Positions 1 through 7,672 of a stretch of DNA of 64,000 nt are shown here, one piece after another (position 1 is the stretch's first letter; each line of letters begins with the position of its first letter). Source of the DNA: Ardenticatenales bacterium (GTDB taxonomy: Bacteria > Chloroflexota > Anaerolineae > Ardenticatenales > Ardenticatenaceae); the NCBI GenBank assembly GCA_020634795.1, contig JACKAZ010000005.1, positions 1 to 64,000 on the forward strand. Direction: 5' to 3'. Below the pieces are notes generated by a model. The model worked only from the letters and a program-made list of their open reading frames with translations, was not told the DNA's origin and ran no database searches. Both the position numbers and the translations under genes were made by a program.

Positions 1-626
1 CCCCAGAAGTCGAGCTTTTGATGGGGGTCTTGCACGATTTCGTGCAAGAAGCGGCGGCCCATCGCCACCCCCACCGCGCCAATCGGCACATTGATGAAGA
101 AGATCCACCGCCACAGGTTCGCGTCGACCAGCCAGCCCCCAAGCAGCGGTCCCATCGCAGGGGCCATGACCAACGCAATGCCAAAAATGCCCAGGGCTTT
201 GCCCTGCTCTTCCGGCGGAAAGGCGCTGAAGAGATAGGCGGTGCCAAGCGGCAAGGCGATGCCCCCGCCGAAGCCCTGTAGTGCCCGCGCTGCGATCAGG
301 CTGTTCAGGTTGGGCGCAAGGCCGCACAGAAACGAGCCGATCACGAAGATGGCCAAGCCAATCAAGAAGATGCGCTTCATGCCGAAGCGATCCCCCAAGA
401 AGCCAGAGAGGGGGGTGCTGATGCCAAGCGCCATGATGTAGATCGAGATGATCCATTGCGAGTGGTTGACGCCCGCGTTGAACTCTTCTTGAAGCGTGCG
501 AAAGGCCACGTTGACCACGGTCGAGTCGAGAATGACCATAAAGACGCCGAAGACGACCGAGGCCAAGACCATCCACTTGTTAATCACCTGCGGATGCGGT
601 CGGGAGCGGTGAGTTGAGTCCGTCAT
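1..626 (-). CDS. DHA2-family MFS efflux transporter, N-terminal part (cut by window edge)
   Basis: About 208 N-terminal residues of a proton-driven drug efflux pump of the 14-TM DHA2 (EmrB/QacA) type; the gene runs off the left edge. The first membrane helix ends in LDSTVVNVA, the DHA2 signature, and a later segment reads LSGFLGDRFGMKR, the MFS cytoplasmic loop 2-3 motif. The GIALPLG and ALVMAPAMGPLLGGWL segments fit TM4-TM5, and WRWIFFINVPIG is typical of DHA2. It lies 70 bp downstream of a TetR regulator on the same strand, so the two probably form a drug-inducible operon. The substrate cannot be inferred. Confidence 0.93.
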   Translation of the reverse strand, partial: MTDSTHRSRPHPQVINKWMVLASVVFGVFMVILDSTVVNVAFRTLQEEFNAGVNHSQWIISIYIMALGISTPLSGFLGDRFGMKRIFLIGLAIFVIGSFLCGLAPNLNSLIAARALQGFGGGIALPLGTAYLFSAFPPEEQGKALGIFGIALVMAPAMGPLLGGWLVDANLWRWIFFINVPIGAVGVAMGRRFLHEIVQDPHQKLDFW

Positions 627-696
627 GATATGTTGCCTTCTATGTGCGTAAATCGTGTGAAACTGTCGCTCAAATCGAACGAGTGTGGGCCGCGCA

Positions 697-1299
697 TCAG
701 ACGCTGACCCCGTGGAAGATGAAGGTCATGAGCGTGTGACGCAACTCTTCCGACGTGCAGCGACCCGCGGAGATAAGGGCTTCGTATTCGCTGTCGCGGG
801 TGCAACTGAGCATCACCCGCACCAAAAGGGCGCTCGGCAAATCCGCGATGAGGCTGCCTTCCGACTGTGCCTGTACCACCAGTTGCTCCAAACGCGTCAT
901 CAGCGTGGTGTGCTGACGTTGGAATTCGGCATGATCCAACAGGATCGTATGCAGGCTCTTGCTGGTCGCCGGGGCGGGGGCACCATCTTTGTAGCGTCGC
1001 TCAACGAAGAAATTGATCGCCGCTTTCAACCGCTCCAGGGCGGATAACGAGCCGTCGAGCGCCGCAATGAAGTCGTTCATCTGGCGCACCGAATTGACGA
1101 TGGCCCGCGCCGCGACCTCTTCCTTCGAGCTGACATGCTGGTATAGCGTCGCTTTCGAGATGCCGACCTCGGCAGCCAGCTCGTCCATGCTCATCGTGCT
1201 ATAGCCGTGCTTGTCCAACAATCGCTGGGCCGCGTCGACAATCGCCTCGTCACGAAGCTGCCATTGTCGTTCGCGCCATGTCGTCCCTTGATCTGTCAT
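697..1299 (-). CDS. TetR/AcrR family transcriptional repressor
   Basis: A 200-residue TetR regulator. The helix-turn-helix is at about residues 37-58 (MSMDELAAEVGISKATLYQH), followed by a variable ligand-binding domain. The gene sits just upstream of the MFS efflux gene on the same strand, the usual arrangement for a ligand-relieved repressor controlling itself and its pump. A sigma70-type promoter and an inverted repeat lie directly upstream. No good Shine-Dalgarno sequence is visible before the ATG. Confidence 0.93.
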   Translation of the reverse strand: MTDQGTTWRERQWQLRDEAIVDAAQRLLDKHGYSTMSMDELAAEVGISKATLYQHVSSKEEVAARAIVNSVRQMNDFIAALDGSLSALERLKAAINFFVERRYKDGAPAPATSKSLHTILLDHAEFQRQHTTLMTRLEQLVVQAQSEGSLIADLPSALLVRVMLSCTRDSEYEALISAGRCTSEELRHTLMTFIFHGVSV

Positions 1300-1324
1300 G
1301 GTGTAAACCGGTCTGTTTGGAGAT

Positions 1325-1370
1325 TAAACTGATGAGTTTAGATTTTGGCCTCGTTCGTTTTATTTGTCAA
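1325..1370 (-). promoter_or_regulatory. Promoter and putative TetR operator of the efflux operon
   Basis: On the minus strand TTGACA (1370-1365), a 17-bp spacer and CAAAAT (1347-1342) form a promoter. It is followed at once by a perfect inverted repeat TAAACT-GATG-AGTTTA (1340-1325), where transcription should start. A second weaker dyad, AAAC-CGGTCT-GTTT, lies at 1304-1317 before the start codon. The position fits autorepression by the adjacent TetR protein; binding is inference. Confidence 0.6.
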
Positions 1371-1397
1371 ATGTCGCGTGCGGGGGTGGCTTGGGTG

Positions 1398-2540
1398 CTA
1401 GAAGAGGGGGAGCTGTTGCAACGGGCGCCGTCCATCCAACAACAGGTAGGGGGCGGCCCACGTGGCTTGGGCACCGAGCCGCCGCAGTTGCCCGAGGTCG
1501 CGGATGGTTTGGCTGCGACGGGCGGCCAGCAGCCGCGCCACCGAGCGATGGCCGAGGCCCGGTATCCGGAGCAGTTCCGCGCGGGAGGCGCGGTTGACTT
1601 CGACCGGCTCGTGCAAATGGCTTTCGGCCCACGCTTGCTTCGGGCTGCGGTCGCGCGGCAAAAAGCCCGCCGCGTCGAAGGGCAGCTCGTCAACGCGGAA
1701 GCCGTAGTCGCGCAGCAAGAAGCTGGCCTGATAGAGTCGGGTGGCACGCAGGGGATCTTCGGCGGGCTTGTCGGCGAGCGCGCTTTCGGCGATGGGGCGG
1801 AAGGCGCTGAAGAAGGGGCGCGTTAACCCTAATTCCTCTGTGCCCCGCTCCACCGTTTGCAGCAGTTCGCGGTCGCCTTCGCCTGCTGGCCCCACCACGA
1901 ACTGCGTCGTCAAGCTTTTGGCGGCGGGCAGATGGTACGCCCACGCTTGACGCATGATCGCTGCGGCCCACGCCATGCGCTGCCACATACTCTCGTCGAA
2001 CTCTTTTTCGGGCGCCAACGTGGCGAGCCGTGCGGCGTTGGGCGCTTCGAGGTTGAGCGAGACGCGGTCGGCCAACTGCACCGCGCGCTCGACATAATCG
2101 AAGGAAGCGCCGGGAATCAGCTTGAGGTGGATATAGCCGCGATAGCCGTCGCGCAGCCGCAGCCGCTCGACCGTCCCCAACATCTTTTCCATGGCGCGGT
2201 CGGCATCCGGCACGATGCCGGTCGAAAGAAATAGCCCTTCGACCTTCTGTTGTTGATGGAGCGAGATGAAGGTCGTTGCCAATTCATCGGGCTTGAAGGT
2301 CGTCCGTTTGCGGCGCATGGCGCACGAGGTGAAGCAATAGGGGCAACTGTAGCGGCAGGCGTTGGTCTGTAGCACCTTCAACAGCCGCGTCGTGCCGCCA
2401 TGTTCGCGCTTGGCATCGAAGAGGGAGTCGCCCAGTTCGGGGCGGGGCATGGGGGGCGGGGCCGTCTGTTCGTCGTCGGCCTCGGATTGCAGGATGGAGA
2501 GCTTCTGTTGAAGGTCTGGTTCAACACGGATGAAGGTCAT
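1398..2540 (-). CDS. Putative DNA modification/repair radical SAM protein
   Basis: A 380-residue radical SAM enzyme. The iron-sulfur cluster motif CxxxCxxC is at C62/C66/C69 (CRYSCPYC). The C-terminal part (about residues 320-355, RASRAELLRIPGLGHRSVAR) is a helix-hairpin-helix DNA-binding motif. This combination matches the family named putative DNA modification/repair radical SAM protein, distantly related to spore photoproduct lyase; the reaction is unknown. The companion protein often encoded beside this family is not in the window. A GAGGAG Shine-Dalgarno precedes the ATG. The promoter candidate about 240 bp upstream carries a LexA-box-like palindrome. Confidence 0.88.
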   Translation of the reverse strand: MTFIRVEPDLQQKLSILQSEADDEQTAPPPMPRPELGDSLFDAKREHGGTTRLLKVLQTNACRYSCPYCFTSCAMRRKRTTFKPDELATTFISLHQQQKVEGLFLSTGIVPDADRAMEKMLGTVERLRLRDGYRGYIHLKLIPGASFDYVERAVQLADRVSLNLEAPNAARLATLAPEKEFDESMWQRMAWAAAIMRQAWAYHLPAAKSLTTQFVVGPAGEGDRELLQTVERGTEELGLTRPFFSAFRPIAESALADKPAEDPLRATRLYQASFLLRDYGFRVDELPFDAAGFLPRDRSPKQAWAESHLHEPVEVNRASRAELLRIPGLGHRSVARLLAARRSQTIRDLGQLRRLGAQATWAAPYLLLDGRRPLQQLPLF

Positions 2541-2627
2541 TGTCCTGCTCCTCGACGAGAGATAAGAGATAGAGAATCACAATGCGTTGTCGTTGATCCC
2601 CTATCGATCATGAGGTGAAATCAAGCA

Positions 2628-2728
2628 GAGCGAGCGTATTGAGCACCAGGATCGGCAATAGTCGGCTACACATCCACTGGTGGCGCGATAGCCAGCCCGC
2701 TCGCTCCTCTCGCTCTATCTATCGCGCC
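2628..2728 (-). other. Overlapping inverted repeats in the leader of the radical SAM gene
   Basis: Two perfect inverted repeats overlap: GAGCGAGCG (2628-2636) with CGCTCGCTC (2698-2706), and GGCGCGATAG (2682-2691) with CTATCGCGCC (2719-2728). The second hairpin's loop contains the 3' arm of the first, so the two structures probably exclude each other. They lie in the roughly 230-nt leader predicted from the upstream promoter. The rest of 2541-2957 shows no gene. Confidence 0.5.
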
Positions 2729-2775
2729 CACGGTATTGGCCTGCGCCCTGATACCCAGAGGCGCGATGCAGGATC

Positions 2776-2803
2776 ATTGTATCAGAAAATATGTTCTATG
2801 CAA
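2776..2803 (-). promoter_or_regulatory. Promoter with LexA-box-like palindrome in its spacer
   Basis: On the minus strand TTGCAT (2803-2798), a 16-bp spacer and TACAAT (2781-2776). The spacer holds the dyad AGAACATATTTTCT (2797-2784), close to the Bacillus-type LexA box CGAACATATGTTCG. It would drive the radical SAM repair gene with a long leader. That LexA binds here is inference; no lexA gene is in the window. Confidence 0.45.
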
Positions 2804-2957
2804 TAGTGAAGGGCAACGGATTGACCACGGCCGGCCACGGCGCGCGACCATGCGGTGGGCCATTGGTGGGGCAATGGTAAGGCGCGGAATGGGGCGTGGC
2901 GTTACGTGGCGGGGCTTGCGAAGTTCAGCACAACGCCTATAATTTCCCTTCGTTTTC

Positions 2958-3029
2958 GCCCTCGTAGCTCAGAGGATAGAGCACTGGCCTCCGGAGCCAG
3001 GTGCCCAGGTTCGAGTCCTGGCGGGGGTA
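2958..3029 (+). tRNA. tRNA-Arg (anticodon CCG)
   Basis: A complete 72-nt cloverleaf. The acceptor stem GCCCTCG pairs with CGGGGGT (G-T at the end), and the D stem is GCTC/GAGC. The anticodon stem is CTGGC/GCCAG with loop CTCCGGA, giving anticodon CCG (Arg, codon CGG). The variable loop has 4 nt, and the T stem is CCAGG/CCTGG with loop TTCGAGT. The discriminator base is A and CCA is not encoded. Confidence 0.97.
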
Positions 3030-3314
3030 TTGTGGTGAAGGGGGTAGGGGTGTTATGAGCCTGTGGGCGTGCGGGTAGAGGCGCTAGGGGGGCGGGCTGT
3101 GAGAATAAAACGCCGCGCCGCCTTATCCGCCCGATTGTCGATTCACGATGCACGACGTGCAGGGTATAGGAACCGAACAGTTCACAACTGCGGCGCCGTG
3201 ACATGATTCCCAACAGCACCCCCTGCTCCACCTCCCACTCTCCCTTCTCTATAACCATTTAGCAACTCACTGTAACCGTGAAACGTCGACTCTCCAATGA
3301 GGTAGAAGCAACGC

Positions 3315-3992
3315 ATGACGACGCAACGGAACGATCCTTGTTGGTGTGGCAGCGGGAAGAAATATAAGAAATGCCACTGGCGCGAGGATCAAGCCCAAGC
3401 GGCAGCGCGTGCCGCCAAACAGCGCGAACGCAACGAACGGCTCGAAGCTTTTGGGCGCCCCAACGATGTTGAGATTCGTGAGCGCTTTCAGGCGATGACG
3501 GGGCAGGCGGCACCGTCCGGACCGCTCAACAAAGAGTTGCGCGACATGGTTCTGGAAGTGTGGCAGCAGGAAAAGATGGGGGAGATTGCCAGCGCGGAAC
3601 TGGCCCCGCAGCGGGAGGAAATCGCCGCTTATTTCGAAGAAAATCCAGCGGAATTTGACCGGATCGCGTGGGAAATCGCGCAACGGCCCTTCTTCGACAA
3701 ATATGAATTGACGGCGAAGAACCAGCGTAAGGTACGCGAAACGCTCGGTACGCTGCCGCCCGAAAGCGCAGCCGAGGCGCGGATGACCTTTATCCACGAC
3801 GCGCTGAAAATGTCGCTGGACGAGAGTGACCGCGAGATGTTCCAGAAGGCCCTGCGTTCGCGGATGTTGCCGCTGTTGGACGAAGAGAATGCGCAAGCGG
3901 CGTACGTGGTCGAACAGTGTGCCGCGCAGGTGACCGACCCGGAAGCAACGCCCAATCCCTTCTTGGCGGCAGTCCTCTTACGCAGCCTATAG
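3315..3992 (+). CDS. SEC-C metal-binding motif protein
   Basis: A 225-residue protein beginning with a SEC-C zinc-binding motif (C9, C11, C20, then H21: DPCWCGSGKKYKKCH), as found at the C-terminus of SecA and in many stand-alone proteins. The remainder is charged and helical, with no enzyme motif I recognise. A GAGG ribosome site lies 11-14 nt upstream of the ATG. The gene stands alone between the tRNA and a strong terminator. Function unknown. Confidence 0.8.
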   Translation: MTTQRNDPCWCGSGKKYKKCHWREDQAQAAARAAKQRERNERLEAFGRPNDVEIRERFQAMTGQAAPSGPLNKELRDMVLEVWQQEKMGEIASAELAPQREEIAAYFEENPAEFDRIAWEIAQRPFFDKYELTAKNQRKVRETLGTLPPESAAEARMTFIHDALKMSLDESDREMFQKALRSRMLPLLDEENAQAAYVVEQCAAQVTDPEATPNPFLAAVLLRSL

Positions 3993-4012
3993 TCACGTCA
4001 CAAACTGCGGAC

Positions 4013-4046
4013 AAAGCCCTACCTTAGAAGGTAGGGCTTTTGTTTT
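4013..4046 (+). terminator. Intrinsic terminator after the SEC-C gene
   Basis: The arms AAAGCCCTACCTT and AAGGTAGGGCTTT form a 12-13 bp stem followed by TTGTTTT. It begins 20 bp after the stop codon. Confidence 0.9.
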
Positions 4047-4235
4047 CAACTTATCTCGACCCTGTAATGTTTAATGAAATACTTTACAAGTAGCATAGAA
4101 AGCTGTAAATGAGTTGCCGTTGCTTTGGATCTCATGTACGGGCCGCGTTTAACCCATGCTGCTGGTGAAGTGAATGGGTAGTGGCTTTGGCTGGTTCATT
4201 CATCGTCCGTTGTTTACGTAAGGAGGGAAGAGGCT

Positions 4236-4472
4236 ATGGAAAATCGCGCTTATTCTATTGGGGACGTGGCAGAGAAGTTGGATGTCCATCCACAAACGTT
4301 GCGAAACTGGGAGCGGGCGGGGTTGATCAAGCCGGCTCGCCTTGCGGGTAACCGTCGCGTCTACTTCGGCGACGACGTGGAGTTGTTGAATTACATCGTT
4401 CGATTGGAGCGTGACGAAGGATTACGTGTTGCGGGCATCAAGAAGGTGTTGGAGTTGGAAGGCCGCCTTTAA
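4236..4472 (+). CDS. Small MerR-type DNA-binding regulator
   Basis: A 78-residue protein that is essentially only a MerR winged-helix domain. The helix-turn-helix is YSIGDVAEKLDVHPQTLRNW at residues 6-25, followed by RLAGNRRVYFGDDVELL. It lacks the long dimerisation helix and ligand domain of full MerR proteins. The size and the sequence LRVAGIKKVLE resemble the HspR heat-shock repressor group. A strong AGGAGGGAAG ribosome site lies 6 bp upstream. The target is unknown; no chaperone operon is adjacent. Confidence 0.85.
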   Translation: MENRAYSIGDVAEKLDVHPQTLRNWERAGLIKPARLAGNRRVYFGDDVELLNYIVRLERDEGLRVAGIKKVLELEGRL

Positions 4473-4498
4473 CTGCGGTCATCGCGCAACGTGAGATC

Positions 4499-4542
4499 GT
4501 CCCCATACTACTGCGCACAGTAACATGGGGACTTTTTGTTTT
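4499..4542. terminator. Two-tier terminator hairpin between converging genes
   Basis: The outer stem GTCCCCAT (4499-4506) pairs with ATGGGGAC (4525-4532). An inner stem TACTG/CAGTA closes on loop CGCA, separated by a symmetric AC/AC bulge. A TTTTTGTTTT run follows on the plus strand. It ends the MerR transcript; the converging UDP-glucose dehydrogenase gene stops at 4560. Confidence 0.88.
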
Positions 4543-4559
4543 GTGCCGAGGTGGCGCGA

Positions 4560-5987
4560 TCAGCCGAGGGCCAGGGCGGGTTGGGGCATCTCGTCTTGCG
4601 TCGCTTCGGGCTGCATCAGATGGCCGCCGACCGCAAGACAGCTATAGCCCGCCTCGACCAAGGCTTCATAATCGTAATCGGGCAGCATCCGTCGCCCATC
4701 AATGATGAGATAGGGCGGCTCGGCGTTGGCCATAATGACCGAGGCCAGACCACGAAACTCCTCCCAATCGGTCGAAATGAAGAGGGCGTCGCTGCCCTGA
4801 ATCGCTTCCGCCGCCGAATCGTGGTAGCTGATCCGTTCGAAGAGATGGTTCTTGTCCGTGTCGAACCAGTGGCGCGCTTCCTCCATCGCCAAGGGGTCGT
4901 AAGCCCGAATCTCGCTAACACCACGCGCCAGCAGCGTTTCCACCCCCTTCAGCGCCGACGAATCGCGCATATCGTTGGTGCGTTTCTTAAAGGCCAAGCC
5001 CAGCAGCGCCACCTTCTTGTGGTTAAAGTTGAAATCCGCCTCGTGCTCGGCCCGCTCCACCAAATAGCGCTTTTGGTATTCGTTGATGCGATAGACTGAC
5101 TGCAACAGATCGGTTTCCCGACCCGCGCTCCGCAATTGGTAGATCAGTGACTGAATATCTTTGCCGAAGCAGCTTCCCCCCGCGCCGTTACTGACATAGG
5201 AACCCCACGTCGAGATGCGGTCGTCGGCGGTGACACCCTGCTTCAGCTCCTCCATCCGAATCCCCTCGAAGGTTTCGCCCAACCGCGCGCCGACCCCGTT
5301 CCAGAAGGAGATATAGGTGAGCAGCAAGGTGTTGGCCACGTACTTGATCGCCTCGGCCGTTTCGGGCGTGGTCTCGATGTAGCGAATGCGAACGTGGTTT
5401 TGGAACTGGGGATAGACGCGACGCAAGATGCGGAAATCTTCCTCCGTGTCGGCCCCCACCACGATGCGGTCGGGGCGGCGCGACAGCTCGACCGCGTTGC
5501 CTTCGGGCAAAAATTCGGGGTTCGACGCCACGCCCACGTTCTCGGCCCCCGCCTCCTCCAACAGCCCTTGCAAGAGGCGTGCCGTGCCAATCGGCACCGT
5601 GCTTTTGTTGATCATCACCACACGTTTCTTGTTTTCCCGCTTGGCAAGCACAGCGGCGATGTCACGCACCGCGGATTCGTACATGCTCAGGTCGGTCGAT
5701 CCATCCCGTTTGGGCGGGGTGGGCAGACAGAGGAAGATCGCTTCTGCATCGGCCAGCGCCGCTTCCAGATCGTTAGTGAAAAAGAGGTGACGGCCCAGCG
5801 TCTCCTCGATGATGTCCACCAACCCAGGCTCGTTGACGATGCGCTCAATAGCTTGGCGGTCGCCCGATTCGTAGGCATCCAGCCGCGCGCGGTCGATGTC
5901 ATATCCGTAGACATGGTGGCCATATTCCGAAGCGACTGCGGCGTGGGTCAGCCCCACGAAGCCGGTGCCAGCGACGACGATGTTCAT
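4560..5987 (-). CDS. ugd: UDP-glucose 6-dehydrogenase
   Basis: A 475-residue enzyme that oxidises UDP-glucose twice to UDP-glucuronate in the cytoplasm, using NAD. The N-terminal Rossmann motif is GTGFVGL (residues 7-13). The catalytic cysteine is C273 in GGSCFGKDI. The central EAIKYVANTLLLTYISFWN helix and the UDP-binding C-terminal domain are present. It is followed on the same strand by converging terminator DNA and preceded by an FAD oxidoreductase and a flippase-like gene, suggesting a role in envelope polysaccharide or glycolipid synthesis. A GGAGA-type ribosome site precedes the ATG. Confidence 0.96.
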   Translation of the reverse strand: MNIVVAGTGFVGLTHAAVASEYGHHVYGYDIDRARLDAYESGDRQAIERIVNEPGLVDIIEETLGRHLFFTNDLEAALADAEAIFLCLPTPPKRDGSTDLSMYESAVRDIAAVLAKRENKKRVVMINKSTVPIGTARLLQGLLEEAGAENVGVASNPEFLPEGNAVELSRRPDRIVVGADTEEDFRILRRVYPQFQNHVRIRYIETTPETAEAIKYVANTLLLTYISFWNGVGARLGETFEGIRMEELKQGVTADDRISTWGSYVSNGAGGSCFGKDIQSLIYQLRSAGRETDLLQSVYRINEYQKRYLVERAEHEADFNFNHKKVALLGLAFKKRTNDMRDSSALKGVETLLARGVSEIRAYDPLAMEEARHWFDTDKNHLFERISYHDSAAEAIQGSDALFISTDWEEFRGLASVIMANAEPPYLIIDGRRMLPDYDYEALVEAGYSCLAVGGHLMQPEATQDEMPQPALALG

Positions 5988-6055
5988 GTAGGTTCTCCTG
6001 AAATCAGTTGGTTGAGTCTTGTAAGCTTCATGATGGGTGGCGCGTGAAGTGGAAC

Positions 6056-6109
6056 GTGGAGAATCGCGAATAGCGAATGGGGAGTTGTGGGGAAGCGTTT
6101 TACCGCGCT
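6056..6109. repeat. Family F dispersed repeat, copy 1
   Basis: A 54-bp stretch nearly identical to 49316-49369. Both contain GGAGAAT units, the core GGGAAGCGTTT (GGGGAAGCGTTTT here) and the end ACCGCGCT. It lies in the 160-bp gap between ugd and the FAD oxidoreductase gene. The following sequence GTAACGCTCCAACGCTTTAACG is also internally repetitive. Confidence 0.7.
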
Positions 6110-6146
6110 ACGTTCCTGTCGCTTCTCCCGGTAACGCTCCAACGCT

Positions 6147-7436
6147 TTAACGTTCCCTTTCCTCATTCAACAACGTCTGTGCCACCCGCTCACCGATCTC
6201 GACGGCGTAGTTGGTGCCACGATCCCACGGATAGACTTGGCTCATGGAGGCGAAGTAGAGGCCATCCAGCGGCGTTTTCAGCGTGGGGAGGCGCGTGGCG
6301 TGGTGCAAGGTCGGCACGGGCTGGGCGTAGCTGGTCGAAGAAAGCCACATCTTGCGCAGCCAAGATCGGTCGTAATCGGGGTTGAAGCGTTTCAGGACGG
6401 GTTCGTAGATGTCGTAGAGCTGTTCGGCCTCGTAACCGAGGTAGGGATGGTTGGGCGGCAGATAGTCGCCCAAATAGATCAATCGGTCGCCCCCATAATG
6501 TTTCGGATCGACCATGTTCGTATGTTCCACCAGCGCCAGCATGGGCATCTGCCGCTTGTCGAGGTTGAGCCAGTAGCTCCGCTCCAGCAATTGATACTTG
6601 AGCGCCACCGTTAGCACCACCGCCCCCATGTGCTTCAGCTCGCGCAGCGCGGCCAGATAGCTGTCGGGCAGCGAGGGCGCCAGCCGCGTCAACAGCGCGG
6701 GCGACACCGTGGCGATCACGCGGTCGTGCCGCGCCTCGCCCTGGCGGGTCACGACGACCCAGCCGCCTTGCACTTGGCGTAGTCCCTGCACGGGGGTGGC
6801 CAAGTGTAGCGTTGCCCCTTGCGCGGTCGCACCGCGCACCATCGCATCGGTGATCGTCTGGAAGCCACCATCGGGGTAGATCAGCTTGGGAGTGCGGGCC
6901 GAAATCCGCGCCCACATCCACGTCATCGGTACCTCACGGTAGTTCGCCTCGCCGAACTTACCGCGCAACAGCGGCCCGAACTGTTTGTCGTAAGCCCCTC
7001 CCATCCAGCGCGCCATCCACGTATCGGCGGTGATGCTTTCGAAGGGCCGCCAATCGCGCCGCGCCTTCAAGTAGGCGACCGAAAGGCCCGATCGCGCCTT
7101 TTCCATGAACGAGAAGCCCGGGTAGCGAAGCACGGCCATCGGCCCGTCGAAGGGATAGGGCTTGTCCTCGTAAATCAGGTCGGTGGAGGGGCTGTAACGG
7201 CTCAGCTTGTCGGCGATACCGAGCTGGGCGGAAAGGTTGATGATCGACTCATCCCCCGTGAAGAGGTGGTGGTAGAACTTTTCCAGCGGCCAATCCCACG
7301 CCTCATCCTTGAAACCCGCCGCCAGCCCGCCGGCATGGGGCAACGCTTCGTACAGCGTGACCTCGTGGCCCGCACGGCCCAGATGATAAGCGGCGGTCAG
7401 CGCGGTGTAGCCCGCGCCGACGATAGCAATCTTCAC
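6147..7436 (-). CDS. FAD-dependent oxidoreductase (protoporphyrinogen-oxidase/amine-oxidase-like)
   Basis: A 429-residue flavoprotein. The N-terminal dinucleotide-binding motif VGAGYTALTAAYHLGRAG is followed by the acidic end of strand beta-2 (VTLYEA) and the GG doublet HAGGLAAG of the amine oxidase superfamily. The C-terminus has the second FAD-binding element GLYFASMSQVYPWDRGTNYA. Close relatives are often annotated as protoporphyrinogen oxidase or UDP-galactopyranose-mutase-like and are common in glycan and lipid clusters. The context here (ugd, flippase) favours such a role. The substrate is unknown. Confidence 0.82.
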   Translation of the reverse strand: MKIAIVGAGYTALTAAYHLGRAGHEVTLYEALPHAGGLAAGFKDEAWDWPLEKFYHHLFTGDESIINLSAQLGIADKLSRYSPSTDLIYEDKPYPFDGPMAVLRYPGFSFMEKARSGLSVAYLKARRDWRPFESITADTWMARWMGGAYDKQFGPLLRGKFGEANYREVPMTWMWARISARTPKLIYPDGGFQTITDAMVRGATAQGATLHLATPVQGLRQVQGGWVVVTRQGEARHDRVIATVSPALLTRLAPSLPDSYLAALRELKHMGAVVLTVALKYQLLERSYWLNLDKRQMPMLALVEHTNMVDPKHYGGDRLIYLGDYLPPNHPYLGYEAEQLYDIYEPVLKRFNPDYDRSWLRKMWLSSTSYAQPVPTLHHATRLPTLKTPLDGLYFASMSQVYPWDRGTNYAVEIGERVAQTLLNEERER

Positions 7437-7450
7437 GAAATTGGCTCCGG

Positions 7451-7672
7451 ATGAGTGAGTGAGTTGATGAGTTTGGTGAGTTTAATGAGTTTAATGAGTT
7501 TAATGAGTTTTGGGTTGCTCTGCGTTCGGAGCCTGCCCTGAGCGAAGTGCTGGGTTCTGCCTTCGGAGCCTGCCCTGAGCGAAGCGCAGGGTTCTGCGTT
7601 CGGAGCCTGCCCTGAGCAAAGCGCAGGGTTCTGCGTTCGGAGCCTGCCCTGAGCGAAGCGATGTGTTGCCGT
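7451..7672. repeat. Composite intergenic array: family A then four family E units
   Basis: From 7451 to 7510 the 9-bp unit GAGTTTAAT/GAGTTTGGT (family A) is repeated. From about 7520 to 7668 a 37-bp unit with core TTCGGAGCCTGCCCTGAGCG (family E) occurs four times. The E block ends directly at the stop codon of the flippase gene (7673), and the A block ends 15 bp before the start of the FAD gene. The junction TTTTGGGTTGCTCTGCGTTC also occurs, inverted, near 11800-11820. Confidence 0.9.
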
